This document shows positions 16,904-26,648 of a stretch of DNA of 64,000 nt, piece by piece; position 1 is the stretch's first letter, and every line of letters starts with the position of its first letter. The stretch comes from Akkermansia muciniphila (GTDB lineage: Bacteria > Pseudomonadota > Gammaproteobacteria > Burkholderiales > Burkholderiaceae_C). The notes beneath the pieces were generated by a model. It was not told the DNA's origin. It worked only from the letters and a program-made list of their open reading frames with translations, and did not search any database. The stretch is from NCBI GenBank assembly GCA_943331105.2, contig CALQKH020000001.1, forward strand, positions 310,001 through 374,000, read 5' to 3'. A program made the position numbers and the translations under genes.

Positions 16904-19426
16904 ATGGAATTGAACAAAACAACGTCGGTTGTGAAAAAAGTGAGCCCTTGGACATGGTGGCTTTCGTGGTGGCGCCGCCAATCGCCCAACAAGCAAGACC
17001 GTTTTGCCAACTTGGCCCCGGTTGCCGCGGTGGTGTTGTTTTTGGCTGCCATTGCGAGTGCATTCTGGTATCTGAGGGTTGAAGAAGTTGAACGTGAGCA
17101 GGAAGCCATTAAGAGAGATGTGGAATACGCGCAACAACGCCTGAGACTCCGCCTGCTGGAGCGGCAAGAGCAGGTGATGCGATTGGCGAGGGACGTCTCC
17201 AACCGGGAAATCAGGTTGGATCAATTTTTGATCCGCTCCGAGTCTTTGGTGCAACAGTACCCCGAGTTTTTATCGCTGACTTGGATCGATGACCGGCGCC
17301 GAATCGTGGCCAACCAAAGCATCTCCAGCATCTCCTCAAGCCAGCAGCTGCGTACAGGCAGCACCTTAAGAACAGGCGACACAGAAAGCCTGTTCAGTTT
17401 GTCCCGAGACTTGATGCAGCCCATTTATGGGCAAATCTCAGTGGAAGCCGAGCGCGATACGCCCATGAATGTGTTGCAGCTGCACACCCCATTGAGCAAC
17501 GATCAAGGTCGATTCAATGGGGTCGTCATGGCGCAATACAGCATGGAGGGACTGCTTCGCTACGGCATTCCCACCGAGGTATTGGCCAAATATGCCGTGG
17601 CCTTGCAAGACGGCGAAGGGCGCTTGCTGGCAGGCCAATCGATTGCCTCCCGCGCGGTTCTGTGGTCTTTACTGCCAGGCAGCGACAAGCCTCACAACGA
17701 TTTTGAAATTCCGGTTTCCCCCGTTGGCAACGATTTGGTCTTGCGGGCCCAAACCTGGCGAACCTCTCAGGGCCTGGTGGGCAGCGGACTGTTTTGGCTG
17801 GTCAGCGTGTTGAGTGCAATGACCGCCTGGATGCTGATTGCCAATTGGCGACACACCCGAAGGCGATTGCAGGCTCAAAAAGCCTTGGTGGCAGAGACCA
17901 ACTTTCGCCGCGCCATGGAAAACTCCATGCTGACCGGTATGCGGGCGCTGGATTTGCGCGGCCGCATCACCTATGTGAACCCGGGTTTTTGCCACATGAC
18001 CGGCTGGAGCGAGTCCGACTTGGTGGGCGCTGTCGCGCCCTTCCCTTACTGGCCCGAACAAGACCGTGAACTCTTGATGCGCCGCTTGGAAGAAGAAATC
18101 AGCGGACAACATTCGGCTGGGGGGTTTCAGGTCCGCGTCAAACGCAAGAATGGTCAGTTGTTTGAAGCCCGCATGTACGTGTCCCCCTTGATTGACGCCA
18201 CGGGCAAACAAACGGGCTGGATGACCTCGATGACCGACATCACCGAGCCCAACCGCATTCGGGAACAACTGGCCAGTTCGCACGAGCGCTTCACCATCGT
18301 GCTGGAGGCGCTTGACGCTTCGGTGTCGGTGGCGCCTCTGGGCAGCGAAGAACTTCTTTTTGCCAACAAACTTTACCGTTTGTGGTTTGGTCAAGACACC
18401 GGAGGTCACCTGCGGCTGGTCCAGCAAGCCGGCGCTTACAGCGATGAAAGATCTTCCGAAGACGTGGACGACATGGCGGGGCTGCCCACCGTGGGGCTTC
18501 CCGCCGCCGGTTCTGAAAATGCTGAAATTTTCGTCCCCGAATTGAACAAATGGCTGGAAGTCCGCTCGCGTTACATCAACTGGGCCGACGGCCGTTTGGC
18601 CCAAATGGTGATTGCCAGCGACATCACGCCACGTCGCCAGGCCGAAGAGCTGGCGGCCCAACAAGCAGAGCGTGCCCAGACCGCCAGCAGTTTGATCACC
18701 ATGGGTGAAATGGCCTCCAGCGTGGCGCACGAACTGAACCAACCCTTGACCGCCATCAGCAACTACTGCAGCGGCATGATCTCTCGCATTCAGGCCAAAC
18801 AAGTCAATGAAGAAGACTTGCTCTGGGCTTTGGAAAAGACCGCCCACCAAGCCCAAAGGGCCGGGCAAATCATTTTGCGCATTCGCAGCTTTGTCAAACG
18901 CAGTGAACCCAACCGCGCCCTGTCCGATGTCTCGGCCATGGTCAGCGAATCACTTGAATTGGCAGAAATCGAGCTGCGCAGACGCCACGTTCGGCTGACC
19001 CACCACATCGCGGCCCGCTTGCCCCAACTCTGGGTAGACCCGATCTTGATCGAGCAAGTGTTGGTGAACCTGATGAAAAATGCAGCGGAATCGATCGACA
19101 ACGCCAACCGGCCGCCAGAGCAACGTCAGGTCGAATTGCGCATCCTGCCCAAGACCATTGACAAGCAATCCGTGGTGGAGTTTTCGGTCACCGACACAGG
19201 TGCAGGCTTGCCGCCAGAGTCGATTGAGCGGGTTTACGAGGCCTTTTTCTCGACCAAAGTTGAAGGCATGGGCATTGGCTTGAATTTGTGCCGAAGCATT
19301 GTGGAATCGCACCAAGGCAGGATCAAAGCCGAGAACATCTACAATGCCGACGAGGTCACAGGCTGCCGTTTCTCCTTTTGGATACCGGTCGAGACTGGTG
19401 AACCACATCACAACCCAATGGGGTAA
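16904..19426 (+). CDS. PAS-domain sensor histidine kinase (DctB/FixL-like)
   Basis: Inner-membrane sensor kinase of 840 residues. TM1 lies at about 41-61, an extracytoplasmic sensor region of about 230 residues follows, and TM2 is at about 292-312. A PAS/PAC segment (motif ITYVNPGFCHMTGWSESDL) is followed by a second, weaker PAS-like region, a HisKA box SVAHELNQPLTAI (His about 609) and a HATPase with GMGIGLNLCRSIVE. The HELNQPL box is typical of FixL/DctB/TodS-type kinases rather than EnvZ types. It is followed after 4 bp by a FixJ-type regulator and is divergent from the pyruvate dehydrogenase operon, so a carbon- or redox-linked signal is plausible but unproven. Confidence 0.9.
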   Translation: MELNKTTSVVKKVSPWTWWLSWWRRQSPNKQDRFANLAPVAAVVLFLAAIASAFWYLRVEEVEREQEAIKRDVEYAQQRLRLRLLERQEQVMRLARDVSNREIRLDQFLIRSESLVQQYPEFLSLTWIDDRRRIVANQSISSISSSQQLRTGSTLRTGDTESLFSLSRDLMQPIYGQISVEAERDTPMNVLQLHTPLSNDQGRFNGVVMAQYSMEGLLRYGIPTEVLAKYAVALQDGEGRLLAGQSIASRAVLWSLLPGSDKPHNDFEIPVSPVGNDLVLRAQTWRTSQGLVGSGLFWLVSVLSAMTAWMLIANWRHTRRRLQAQKALVAETNFRRAMENSMLTGMRALDLRGRITYVNPGFCHMTGWSESDLVGAVAPFPYWPEQDRELLMRRLEEEISGQHSAGGFQVRVKRKNGQLFEARMYVSPLIDATGKQTGWMTSMTDITEPNRIREQLASSHERFTIVLEALDASVSVAPLGSEELLFANKLYRLWFGQDTGGHLRLVQQAGAYSDERSSEDVDDMAGLPTVGLPAAGSENAEIFVPELNKWLEVRSRYINWADGRLAQMVIASDITPRRQAEELAAQQAERAQTASSLITMGEMASSVAHELNQPLTAISNYCSGMISRIQAKQVNEEDLLWALEKTAHQAQRAGQIILRIRSFVKRSEPNRALSDVSAMVSESLELAEIELRRRHVRLTHHIAARLPQLWVDPILIEQVLVNLMKNAAESIDNANRPPEQRQVELRILPKTIDKQSVVEFSVTDTGAGLPPESIERVYEAFFSTKVEGMGIGLNLCRSIVESHQGRIKAENIYNADEVTGCRFSFWIPVETGEPHHNPMG

Positions 19427-19430
19427 CCGA

Positions 19431-20057
19431 ATGAGTTTGATACCAAAAAAAGGCACTGTTTACGTTGTTGATGACGACGAAGCCGTGCGTGATTCCTTGC
19501 AATGGTTGCTGGAAGGCAAGGATTACCGAGTGCGCTGCTTTGACAGCGCCGAATCCTTCATCAGCCGCTACGACCCCCGAGAGGTGGCCTGTTTGATTGC
19601 CGACATTCGCATGGGCGGCATGAGCGGCATGGAACTGCAGGACCGTTTGATCGAGCGACGCTCACCCCTGCCCATCGTGTTCATCACCGGCCACGGCGAT
19701 GTCCCCATGGCGGTGAACACCATGAAAAAAGGCGCCATGGATTTCATCCAAAAGCCTTTCAAGGAAGAAGAGCTTTTGAGCTTGGTCGAGCGCATGCTTG
19801 ACGAGGCCCGCGATTCCTTTGCCGATTACCAACAAGCTGCCAGCAGAGATGCCTTGTTGTCCAAACTCACAGGCCGAGAAGCCCAAGTGCTTGAACGCAT
19901 CGTGGCGGGGCGCCTGAACAAGCAAATCGCCGATGACTTGGGTATCAGCATCAAAACCGTTGAGGCGCACCGCGCCAACATCATGGAAAAGCTCAACGCC
20001 AACACCGTGGCCGATTTGCTCAAGATTGCGCTGGGGCAAAACGCACCCAAGGCCTGA
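19431..20057 (+). CDS. FixJ/NarL-type response regulator
   Basis: Response regulator of 208 residues, partner of the PAS kinase 4 bp upstream. The receiver (about 8-122) has [11 protein letters not shown], phospho-acceptor Asp58 in [12 protein letters not shown], and the switch Lys in [12 protein letters not shown] LuxR-type helix-turn-helix follows, with [20 protein letters not shown] and [11 protein letters not shown] (about 140-200). FixJ/TodT/DctR-like regulators of this build usually activate catabolic or respiratory genes. The ATG at 19431 is chosen because a longer frame extends back into the kinase gene. A strong terminator follows the gene. Confidence 0.93.
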   Translation: MSLIPKKGTVYVVDDDEAVRDSLQWLLEGKDYRVRCFDSAESFISRYDPREVACLIADIRMGGMSGMELQDRLIERRSPLPIVFITGHGDVPMAVNTMKKGAMDFIQKPFKEEELLSLVERMLDEARDSFADYQQAASRDALLSKLTGREAQVLERIVAGRLNKQIADDLGISIKTVEAHRANIMEKLNANTVADLLKIALGQNAPKA

Positions 20058-20073
20058 ACCAACCACACCCGAC

Positions 20074-20111
20074 CAAAACGCCCGCACTCGCCGGGCGTTT
20101 TGCATTTTTTT
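20074..20111 (+). terminator. Intrinsic terminator after the FixJ-type regulator
   Basis: Perfect 11-bp stem CAAAACGCCCG (20074-20084) with CGGGCGTTTTG (20092-20102) and a 7-nt loop, followed by CATTTTTTTA. It lies only 23 bp before folD, so folD probably starts from its own promoter within or just after this region. Confidence 0.85.
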
Positions 20112-20133
20112 ATCTGAATTTCAATTTTCAAAC

Positions 20134-20985
20134 ATGACGGCCCAACTGATCGACGGCAACCAGCTTTCCAAACAATTGCGAACCGAGGTCGCCAGCCGCG
20201 CCCAGGCCCTCAAGTCCAAGGGCGTCACCCCGGGCCTTGCCGTGGTGCTGGTGGGGGACAACCCGGCCAGCCAGGTCTATGTGCGCAACAAGGTCAAGGC
20301 CTGCGAAGACAATGGTCTGCACTCGGTGCTAGAAAAGTACGAAGTGACCATGACCGAGGCCGAATTGTTGGCCCGTGTCGAAACGCTGAACAACGATCCG
20401 GCCATTCACGGCATCCTGGTGCAACTGCCCCTGCCCGCGCACATCGACGCGCAAAAAGTGATTGAGGCCATCAGCCCTGCCAAAGACGTGGACGGGTTTC
20501 ATATTGCCAGCGCCGGGGCCCTCATGACCGGCATGCCAGGCTTTTGGCCTTGCACGCCTTACGGATGCATGAAGATGCTGGATAGCATTGGCTACGACCT
20601 GCGCGGCAAACACGCCGTGGTCATTGGTCGCAGCAACATTGTGGGCAAACCCATGGCGCTGATGCTGCTGCAGAAAGACGCCACTGTGACGGTGGCGCAC
20701 TCGCGCACCCAAAACCTCAAAGCCCTGACTTTGCAAGCCGATGTGATCGTAGCCGCTGTGGGCAAACGCAACGTGCTCACAGCCGACATGGTCAAGCCAG
20801 GTGCGGTGGTGCTGGACGTGGGGATGAACCGCAATGACGAGGGCAAGCTTTGTGGCGATGTGGATTTTGAAGGGGTCAAACAAATCGCCAGCCACATCAC
20901 GCCAGTGCCCGGCGGCGTTGGCCCCATGACCATCACCATGCTGCTGGTCAACACCCTTGAAGCGGCCGAACGCGCCACCAAGTGA
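20134..20985 (+). CDS. folD: Methylenetetrahydrofolate dehydrogenase / methenyl-THF cyclohydrolase
   Basis: Bifunctional cytoplasmic enzyme of 283 residues that interconverts 5,10-methylene-, methenyl- and 10-formyl-tetrahydrofolate with NADP+. Key motifs are [10 protein letters not shown] (catalytic Lys region), [15 protein letters not shown], the nucleotide-binding [17 protein letters not shown], and the C-terminal signature [14 protein letters not shown]. The ATG at 20134 gives the standard family length; an upstream in-frame ATG lies within the regulator gene and is rejected. It is followed 36 bp later by the oligopeptidase gene in the same direction. Confidence 0.97.
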   Translation: MTAQLIDGNQLSKQLRTEVASRAQALKSKGVTPGLAVVLVGDNPASQVYVRNKVKACEDNGLHSVLEKYEVTMTEAELLARVETLNNDPAIHGILVQLPLPAHIDAQKVIEAISPAKDVDGFHIASAGALMTGMPGFWPCTPYGCMKMLDSIGYDLRGKHAVVIGRSNIVGKPMALMLLQKDATVTVAHSRTQNLKALTLQADVIVAAVGKRNVLTADMVKPGAVVLDVGMNRNDEGKLCGDVDFEGVKQIASHITPVPGGVGPMTITMLLVNTLEAAERATK

Positions 20986-21021
20986 TAAAACTGACCCATT
21001 GATCCGTTTATTGGAAACCCC

Positions 21022-23061
21022 ATGACCAATCCCTTGCTCGATACCTCTGGCCTGCCCTTGTTTGACCGCATTGCCCCCGAGCATGTCGCCCCGGCCTTGG
21101 ACGAATTGCTGGCCGCCGCTGAAAAAGCTCTGGAAGCCGTGACCGCAGCCGAATTTCCAGCCCATTGGAAAGCCATTGCCCAGACCTTGGACGTGAGCAC
21201 CGAGCGACTGGGCATGGCATGGGGCGCGGTCAGTCACCTCAACAGCGTGGCCGACACACCTGAATTGCGTGCCGCCTACAACGCCGCCCTGCCCCGCGTG
21301 ACCGAGTTCTGGACGCGCTTGGGCAGCGATGAGCGTCTTTACGCCAAATACAAAGCCATTGATGCCGCCAGCCTCAACACCGAACAAACGCAGGCCCGCA
21401 AAAACGCCCTGCGCGGCTTTGTGCTGGGCGGTGCTGAATTGCAAGGCGCAGCCAAAGAACGCTACGCCGCCATCCAAGAACGACTGGCCGAGATCACGCA
21501 AAAGTTCAGTGAAAACACGCTGGATGCCACCGACAAATTTGCCCTCTACGTGAGCGAAGACCAGCTCATAGGTGTGCCAGCCGATGTGGTTCAAGCCACA
21601 CGCGATGCAGCCCAAAAGGATGGCAAAGAAGGCCACCGCCTGAGCCTGAAAATGCCGGTGTATTTGCCTGTGATGCAGTTCGCCGACAACGCCGCTTTGC
21701 GCGAACAGCTCTACAAAGCCTATGTCACCAGAGCATCAGACCAAGCCCCCGATGAAGCCAAGCACTTTGACAACACCCCCTTGATGCAAGAAATCTTGGC
21801 ACTGCGGCAAGAAGAGTCACGCCTGCTGGGTTTTGACAATTACGCCCAAGTCTCGGTCGTGCCCAAAATGGCCGAGTCCCCCGAAAAAGTCACCACTTTC
21901 TTGCGCGACTTGGCGGCCAAAGCTCGTCCATTCGCTGAAAAAGACCTGGCAGACCTGCGCGAATTTGCCGCCCAAGAGCTGGGCATCACCGGCCCGCTCA
22001 ACGCCTGGGACGTTCCCTACCTGAGCGAAAAGCTCAAAGAAGCCCGCTACAGCTTCAGCGAGCAAGAGGTCAAGCAGTACTTCACCGCGCCCAAAGTGTT
22101 GGCCGGTTTGTTCAAAATCATCGAGACTTTGTTTGAAGTCAGCATCCGCGCCGACCAAGCCCCTGTTTGGCACCCAGCCGTGGGCTTTTACCGCATCGAG
22201 CGCGATGGCAAGCTGATTGGCCAGTTTTACCTAGACCCCCCAGCCCGCGCCGGCAAACGCGGCGGCGCCTGGATGGACGATGTGCGCGGCCGCTGGCAGC
22301 GCCCCGACACCGGCGTGCTGCAAACGCCGGTGGCGCATTTGGTCTGCAACTTTGCCGAAGGCGTCAATGGCCAACCCGCCTTGCTGACGCACGACGACGT
22401 CATCACCCTCTTCCACGAATTTGGCCATGGGCTGCACCACATGCTCACGCAGGTGAACGAGCGTGATGTCTCCGGCATCAGCGGTGTGGAGTGGGACGCG
22501 GTCGAATTGCCCAGCCAATTCATGGAAAACTTCTGCTGGGAATGGTCTGTGCTGCGCCACATGACCGCTCATGTGGAAACGGGCGAGCCCCTGCCGCGCG
22601 CGCTGTTCGACAAGATGCTGGCTGCCAAAAACTTCCAAAGTGGCCTGCAAACCCTGCGCCAGATCGAGTTTTCACTGTTCGACATGCTGGTGCATTCTGA
22701 GCATGACCCGGCGCAAGACTTCATGCCGCTCCTGGCACGAGTGCGCGAAGAAGTCGCCGTCATGCGGCCACCGGCATTCAACCGCATGGCCCACACCTTC
22801 AGCCACATCTTTGCAGGTGGTTACGCCGCGGGTTACTACAGCTACAAATGGGCCGAGGTGCTGAGCGCCGACGCCTACGCTGCGTTTGAAGAAACCGCTG
22901 CGGCCGACGGCACGCCCAGCGTGGAAACCGGACGCCTCTACCGCCAAGCCATTCTGGAGGCCGGCGGCAGCCGACCTGCGCTGGAATCGTTCAAGGCCTT
23001 CCGGGGCCGAGAGCCGAATTTGGATGCATTGCTGCGGCACCAAGGGATGGTGGCGGCTTAA
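21022..23061 (+). CDS. prlC: Oligopeptidase A, M3 family zinc metallopeptidase
   Basis: Cytoplasmic zinc peptidase of 679 residues that degrades short peptides, including cleaved signal peptides in E. coli. The zinc site is HEFGHGLHHML, an HExxH-class motif typical of family M3 (thimet oligopeptidase/OpdA/Dcp), with the third ligand Glu in the downstream helix around SGVEWDAVELPSQFMENF. The length fits OpdA (about 680) and there is no signal peptide. GGAAA precedes the ATG. It is probably co-transcribed with folD. Dcp is the main alternative, but the N-terminal sequence and length favour OpdA. Confidence 0.92.
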   Translation: MTNPLLDTSGLPLFDRIAPEHVAPALDELLAAAEKALEAVTAAEFPAHWKAIAQTLDVSTERLGMAWGAVSHLNSVADTPELRAAYNAALPRVTEFWTRLGSDERLYAKYKAIDAASLNTEQTQARKNALRGFVLGGAELQGAAKERYAAIQERLAEITQKFSENTLDATDKFALYVSEDQLIGVPADVVQATRDAAQKDGKEGHRLSLKMPVYLPVMQFADNAALREQLYKAYVTRASDQAPDEAKHFDNTPLMQEILALRQEESRLLGFDNYAQVSVVPKMAESPEKVTTFLRDLAAKARPFAEKDLADLREFAAQELGITGPLNAWDVPYLSEKLKEARYSFSEQEVKQYFTAPKVLAGLFKIIETLFEVSIRADQAPVWHPAVGFYRIERDGKLIGQFYLDPPARAGKRGGAWMDDVRGRWQRPDTGVLQTPVAHLVCNFAEGVNGQPALLTHDDVITLFHEFGHGLHHMLTQVNERDVSGISGVEWDAVELPSQFMENFCWEWSVLRHMTAHVETGEPLPRALFDKMLAAKNFQSGLQTLRQIEFSLFDMLVHSEHDPAQDFMPLLARVREEVAVMRPPAFNRMAHTFSHIFAGGYAAGYYSYKWAEVLSADAYAAFEETAAADGTPSVETGRLYRQAILEAGGSRPALESFKAFRGREPNLDALLRHQGMVAA

Positions 23062-23123
23062 AAACAAATGAGTGACAGGGGTGGTCGTGAAAGTACGGCC
23101 CCCATAATTGAATGTCATGGACG

Positions 23124-23156
23124 AAAAAAAGCACCGGGCATTTCCGCCAAGTGCTT
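23124..23156 (-). terminator. Terminator of the tRNA-Val transcript
   Basis: Read on the minus strand, AAGCAC pairs with GTGCTT through an extended stem with short internal mismatches, followed by a run of seven T. It starts about 18 bp after the tRNA 3' end. Confidence 0.7.
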
Positions 23157-23173
23157 GTTTTTCCTACCGAATT

Positions 23174-23250
23174 TGGTAGGCGCGACTAGATTCGAACTAG
23201 CGACCCCCACCATGTCAAGGTGGTGCTCTAACCAACTGAGCTACGCGCCT
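23174..23250 (-). tRNA. tRNA-Val (anticodon GAC)
   Basis: 77-nt cloverleaf on the minus strand. The acceptor stem AGGCGCG pairs with CGCGCCT, followed by A and a genomically encoded CCA. The D arm contains AGCTCAGTTGGTTAGAGC. The anticodon stem CCACC/GGTGG encloses the loop TTGACAT, giving anticodon GAC. The T arm contains GTTCGAATC. A hairpin terminator lies downstream. Confidence 0.97.
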
Positions 23251-23315
23251 GCTAAGCCGCAAATTATAGCGTCAAAAACCCGATTTTTCTAAACTGCCTC
23301 TTGAAGTTGAAGCGT

Positions 23316-25586
23316 TCAGCGCCTGCGGGCAGCCCTGACGCCTTTGACGCCACGAACAGTGACCAAGACCCGGTTCAGACTCATGGCATCCCCGATTTCC
23401 ACCGTGAAGGTCATCCAGGCCATGCCTTTGACCGATTGGGTTTGCACACCGATCACATTCATTTTTTCCTTGGCAAACACTTCCGAAATATCGCGCAGCA
23501 AGCCTTGGCGGTCGATGGCTTCAACAGAGACATCGACCGGATAGACAGCGCCTTGCGCAGCTTTGCCCTCACCCCAGCGGACATCAATCACGCGTTCGGC
23601 ATGGCGCGAAGCCAGTTCGCGGAAGTTGCTGCAGTCTTGCCGATGGATGCTCACGCCTTTACCCCGGGTGACAAAGCCCCCAATCGCATCGGGTGGTGCG
23701 GGTTTGCAGCAGCGCGACAATTGGGTCAACAGCGAATCCACCCCCACCACCAAGACACCCGAAGGGGACTTGCGGGCCACCGCTCCTTTGAACTTCTTTT
23801 GGAAGTACTCATCGGGCTCGAGTGCAGGCTCGGGGGGGTTGAGCAAGACCTCGATGTTGCGCAGCGAATACTCGTCTTTGCCCACCACCTCAAACAAGCC
23901 ATCGGCCGATTTGAAGCCCAGCTGGTTGGCCAAGTCTTCGAGGCGAATAGCGGTGCGACCCAATCGCTGAAGTGATTTTTCGACCGCCTCACGGCCTTTG
24001 GCAATGGTTTCTTCGCTGACCTGCGCGTTGAACCAAGCACGTACTTTGGCCCGAGCCCTTGGACTGGCCAAAAAGCCCAACTCGGGGTTGAGCCAATCGC
24101 GTGAAGGACCCCCCTCTTTGATGGTCGTGATCTCCACCGTCTGACCATTGGCCAACTGCGTGTTCAAAGGCACCATGGCCCCGTCCACCTTGGCGCCTCG
24201 GCAACGGTGCCCCAAGTTGGTGTGCACGGTGTAGGCAAAGTCAATGGCGGTGGCGCCTTGCGGCAATTCGACCACCGCCGCATCGGGTGTCAGCACATAA
24301 ATGCGGTCCTCAAACAAGCCGCTGCCTTGCCCATGGGCCTGCGCCGCACCAGACAAATCACGCTCCCAAGCCAACAACTGGCGCAGCACCGCGATCTTGG
24401 TGTCGTATTCGCTGCTGGCTGAGACCCCGCTGTACCCTTTGGCCCCCGCTTCTTTGTAGGCCCAGTGCGCGGCCACGCCATGCTCGGCGTGCGCGTGCAT
24501 GGTTTGGGTGCGAATTTGAACTTCAATCGGACCACCATCGGCATCGCGGACGACGGTGTGCAAAGACTGGTAGCCGTTGGCTTTGGGTTTGGCGATGTAG
24601 TCGTCAAACTCTTCGGCAATGGGCGCAAACTGCTCATGCACCCAGCTGAGCACTTGGTAGCAATCGGCCACGCTGGGCACCACAACACGCAGCGCCCGGA
24701 TGTCGAACACGCGTTCAAAAGGCAGCGCCTTGCCGCGCATCTTCTTGACAATGCTGTAGATGTGTTTGGGTCGTCCCTCCACGGTCGCCACGATGCCTTG
24801 CTTGGTCAAAGCCTTCTGCAGTCGCTCGCGCAGGGCCACCATGTAGGACTCTCGCTCGGTGCGTTTCTCGTCCAGCAGCAGGGCGATGTCTTTGTAAGTT
24901 GCCGGTTCCAGAAAGCGGAAAGACAGATCTTCCAGTTCCCATTTGATTTGCCAAATGCCCAAACGGTTGGCCAGCGGTGCAAAGACCTGCAAAGATTCGC
25001 GGGCCAACACCACCGGCACCGGCAATTTACTGGCCGCAAAATGGCGCAAGGTTTGCAAACGAGAAGCCAAACGCAGCATCACCACACGCAAGTCGCGGCT
25101 GAAGGCCAAGAGCATCTTGCGCACGTTTTCAGTCTGGATGCGCGGGCTCAAAGGCGTGTTGTCAGGCCCTTGGGTACTGGACTCCGTGGCCCGGGACAAT
25201 CGCTGCACATGCACCAACTGGTTGGTTTGCAGAGCCAGTTGCGCCAGATGCGGGCCAAAGGCCTTGCCCATCACTTCTTCTGGTTTGTTCAGGTGCGGAC
25301 AGGCATAGACCAAATAGATGGCCGCTTGCATGGCCACCGAGCCCCCCATGTCTGCCAAAATCGTGGCCACCGCATCGGCGTGCGCCAAGATGTTTTCACC
25401 TGTGTCCAGCGATTCGCCCGTGATCAAGGGCTCAGCAAATGTTCTGGCTTTGAACAACAGATCGGCATCTGCTTGCAAGTCGAGGCCACCGGATGTGGCC
25501 AGAACAACCGGTGGCAAATGCACGGCGTGCAGACGCCCTGAGGGCGACATTGGGCTTGCGGAATGGCTGGAACTGGGGCTGACCAT
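23316..25586 (-). CDS. relA: GTP pyrophosphokinase RelA, synthetase-only type
   Basis: Ribosome-associated (p)ppGpp synthetase of 756 residues that drives the stringent response. The N-terminal hydrolase-like domain is degenerate: around residues 65-95 there is AHADAVATILADM, then YLVYACPHLNK where active enzymes have the HD metal site, so hydrolysis is unlikely. The synthetase domain carries EEFDDYIAKPKANGYQSLHT with the acidic EFDD typical of monofunctional RelA, then EVQIRTQTMH. TGS (TAIDFAYTVHTNLGHRC), zinc-finger-like and ACT (IDRQGLLRDISEVFA) domains follow. It starts 4 bp after the stop of the upstream alpha/beta hydrolase, suggesting co-transcription. Confidence 0.94.
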   Translation of the reverse strand: MVSPSSSHSASPMSPSGRLHAVHLPPVVLATSGGLDLQADADLLFKARTFAEPLITGESLDTGENILAHADAVATILADMGGSVAMQAAIYLVYACPHLNKPEEVMGKAFGPHLAQLALQTNQLVHVQRLSRATESSTQGPDNTPLSPRIQTENVRKMLLAFSRDLRVVMLRLASRLQTLRHFAASKLPVPVVLARESLQVFAPLANRLGIWQIKWELEDLSFRFLEPATYKDIALLLDEKRTERESYMVALRERLQKALTKQGIVATVEGRPKHIYSIVKKMRGKALPFERVFDIRALRVVVPSVADCYQVLSWVHEQFAPIAEEFDDYIAKPKANGYQSLHTVVRDADGGPIEVQIRTQTMHAHAEHGVAAHWAYKEAGAKGYSGVSASSEYDTKIAVLRQLLAWERDLSGAAQAHGQGSGLFEDRIYVLTPDAAVVELPQGATAIDFAYTVHTNLGHRCRGAKVDGAMVPLNTQLANGQTVEITTIKEGGPSRDWLNPELGFLASPRARAKVRAWFNAQVSEETIAKGREAVEKSLQRLGRTAIRLEDLANQLGFKSADGLFEVVGKDEYSLRNIEVLLNPPEPALEPDEYFQKKFKGAVARKSPSGVLVVGVDSLLTQLSRCCKPAPPDAIGGFVTRGKGVSIHRQDCSNFRELASRHAERVIDVRWGEGKAAQGAVYPVDVSVEAIDRQGLLRDISEVFAKEKMNVIGVQTQSVKGMAWMTFTVEIGDAMSLNRVLVTVRGVKGVRAARRR

Positions 25587-25590
25587 CGGA

Positions 25591-26547
25591 TCAATTACCC
25601 CACAAGAAACTTGTCACCACGGCCATTTGCTGTTCGGCGCTCAACGTCGGCGCGTGCCCACAGTCTGGCCAGGTTTCCAGTTGGGCTTTGGGTCCGCGCT
25701 GCGTCATGTTCAAGGCAGTTTGGGCAGTCAACAAGTCAGACTGCCCACCACGAATGAGCAAGGTTTTTGCTTGAATTTGGTCATACAACGCCCACATGGC
25801 TGACTCGCCCGCAGAGGCGACTTCAGGCGTCAAGGCGCGTAAGGGGACACCAATGGCAGGGTCGTAGTGCAGGGTCATGAGACCATCGCTGGCTGGACGT
25901 GCCATGTGCGACGACATCTCGCGCCAAACCTCAGGCAAGACCGGGCCAAAGCCCTGCGACAAATCCCACAAGGCAGCAGCGAGTTGATCCAGATTTGGGT
26001 ATTGCCCATACTGGCCCACGTAGCTTTGCATGCGCTGCAATGATGACCAGGTGATAGCAGGCCCCACATCGTTCAGCACCAATTTACGGATGGGGACGGG
26101 CAAGGGCAAACCGGGCTGACCGGCCAGCACCATCCCAATCAAACCGCCCATGCTGGTGCCGACCCAGTCCAAGGCCTGAATCGGCCGATCGAGACCCAAT
26201 GTGGCCTGAATTTGACCCAACAAAGCCAGCATATCGGCCGCGTACTGCGGAATTTGATAAAGCGCCGGGTTTTGGAGCCATTCGCTTTGACCCCGCCCAG
26301 CCACATCTGGGCAAATGATTTGGACGGGCACTGGGCTTGTCAACACCATAGCCTGCGCCAACCGGTCAAAGTCTCGCCCTTGGCGCGTCAAGCCGTGGAC
26401 ACACACCACCACGTGCTGGGCTTGCACATCGCCCCAGCGCCAATAAGCCATGCGGTGTTGGCCCTCTGGGTGGGGGCAAGAGACGAACTCAAGTTGAGGC
26501 GCTGGAACAGGGTTGGGGGCTGAGGTTGAGTTTGAGGTTGAGGTCAT
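25591..26547 (-). CDS. Alpha/beta-fold hydrolase
   Basis: Cytoplasmic serine hydrolase of 318 residues. An oxyanion-hole strand VVVCVHGLTRQGRDFD precedes the nucleophile elbow GTSMGG (Ser) in LDWVGTSMGGLIGMVLAG, and the C-terminal catalytic His lies in WPDCGHAPTL. The substrate is unknown; esterase or lactonase activity is likely from the fold. I prefer the ATG at 26547; another at 26604 would add 19 weakly conserved-looking residues. It lies directly upstream of relA with a 4-bp gap. It is divergent from bdhA, which raises a possible, unproven link to hydroxybutyrate or ester metabolism. Confidence 0.85.
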   Translation of the reverse strand: MTSTSNSTSAPNPVPAPQLEFVSCPHPEGQHRMAYWRWGDVQAQHVVVCVHGLTRQGRDFDRLAQAMVLTSPVPVQIICPDVAGRGQSEWLQNPALYQIPQYAADMLALLGQIQATLGLDRPIQALDWVGTSMGGLIGMVLAGQPGLPLPVPIRKLVLNDVGPAITWSSLQRMQSYVGQYGQYPNLDQLAAALWDLSQGFGPVLPEVWREMSSHMARPASDGLMTLHYDPAIGVPLRALTPEVASAGESAMWALYDQIQAKTLLIRGGQSDLLTAQTALNMTQRGPKAQLETWPDCGHAPTLSAEQQMAVVTSFLWGN

Positions 26548-26648
26548 CACAATTGGAAAAAATCTGAAGGCAACGGAGACTGAACAAGTCTTTGACAGCG
26601 CCATAATGTTCTTTTGAACATCCTAATTCATCTTTCGGAGTCATTTTC

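Noticed and set aside
20329..21636. Open frame of 435 codons antisense to folD and prlC
   Set aside because: It crosses two intact genes and their intergenic gap; composition is typical of a reverse-frame shadow.
23062..23110. GC-rich hairpin after prlC as a terminator
   Set aside because: The pairing around GGGG and CCCC is interrupted and no T-run follows on the plus strand.
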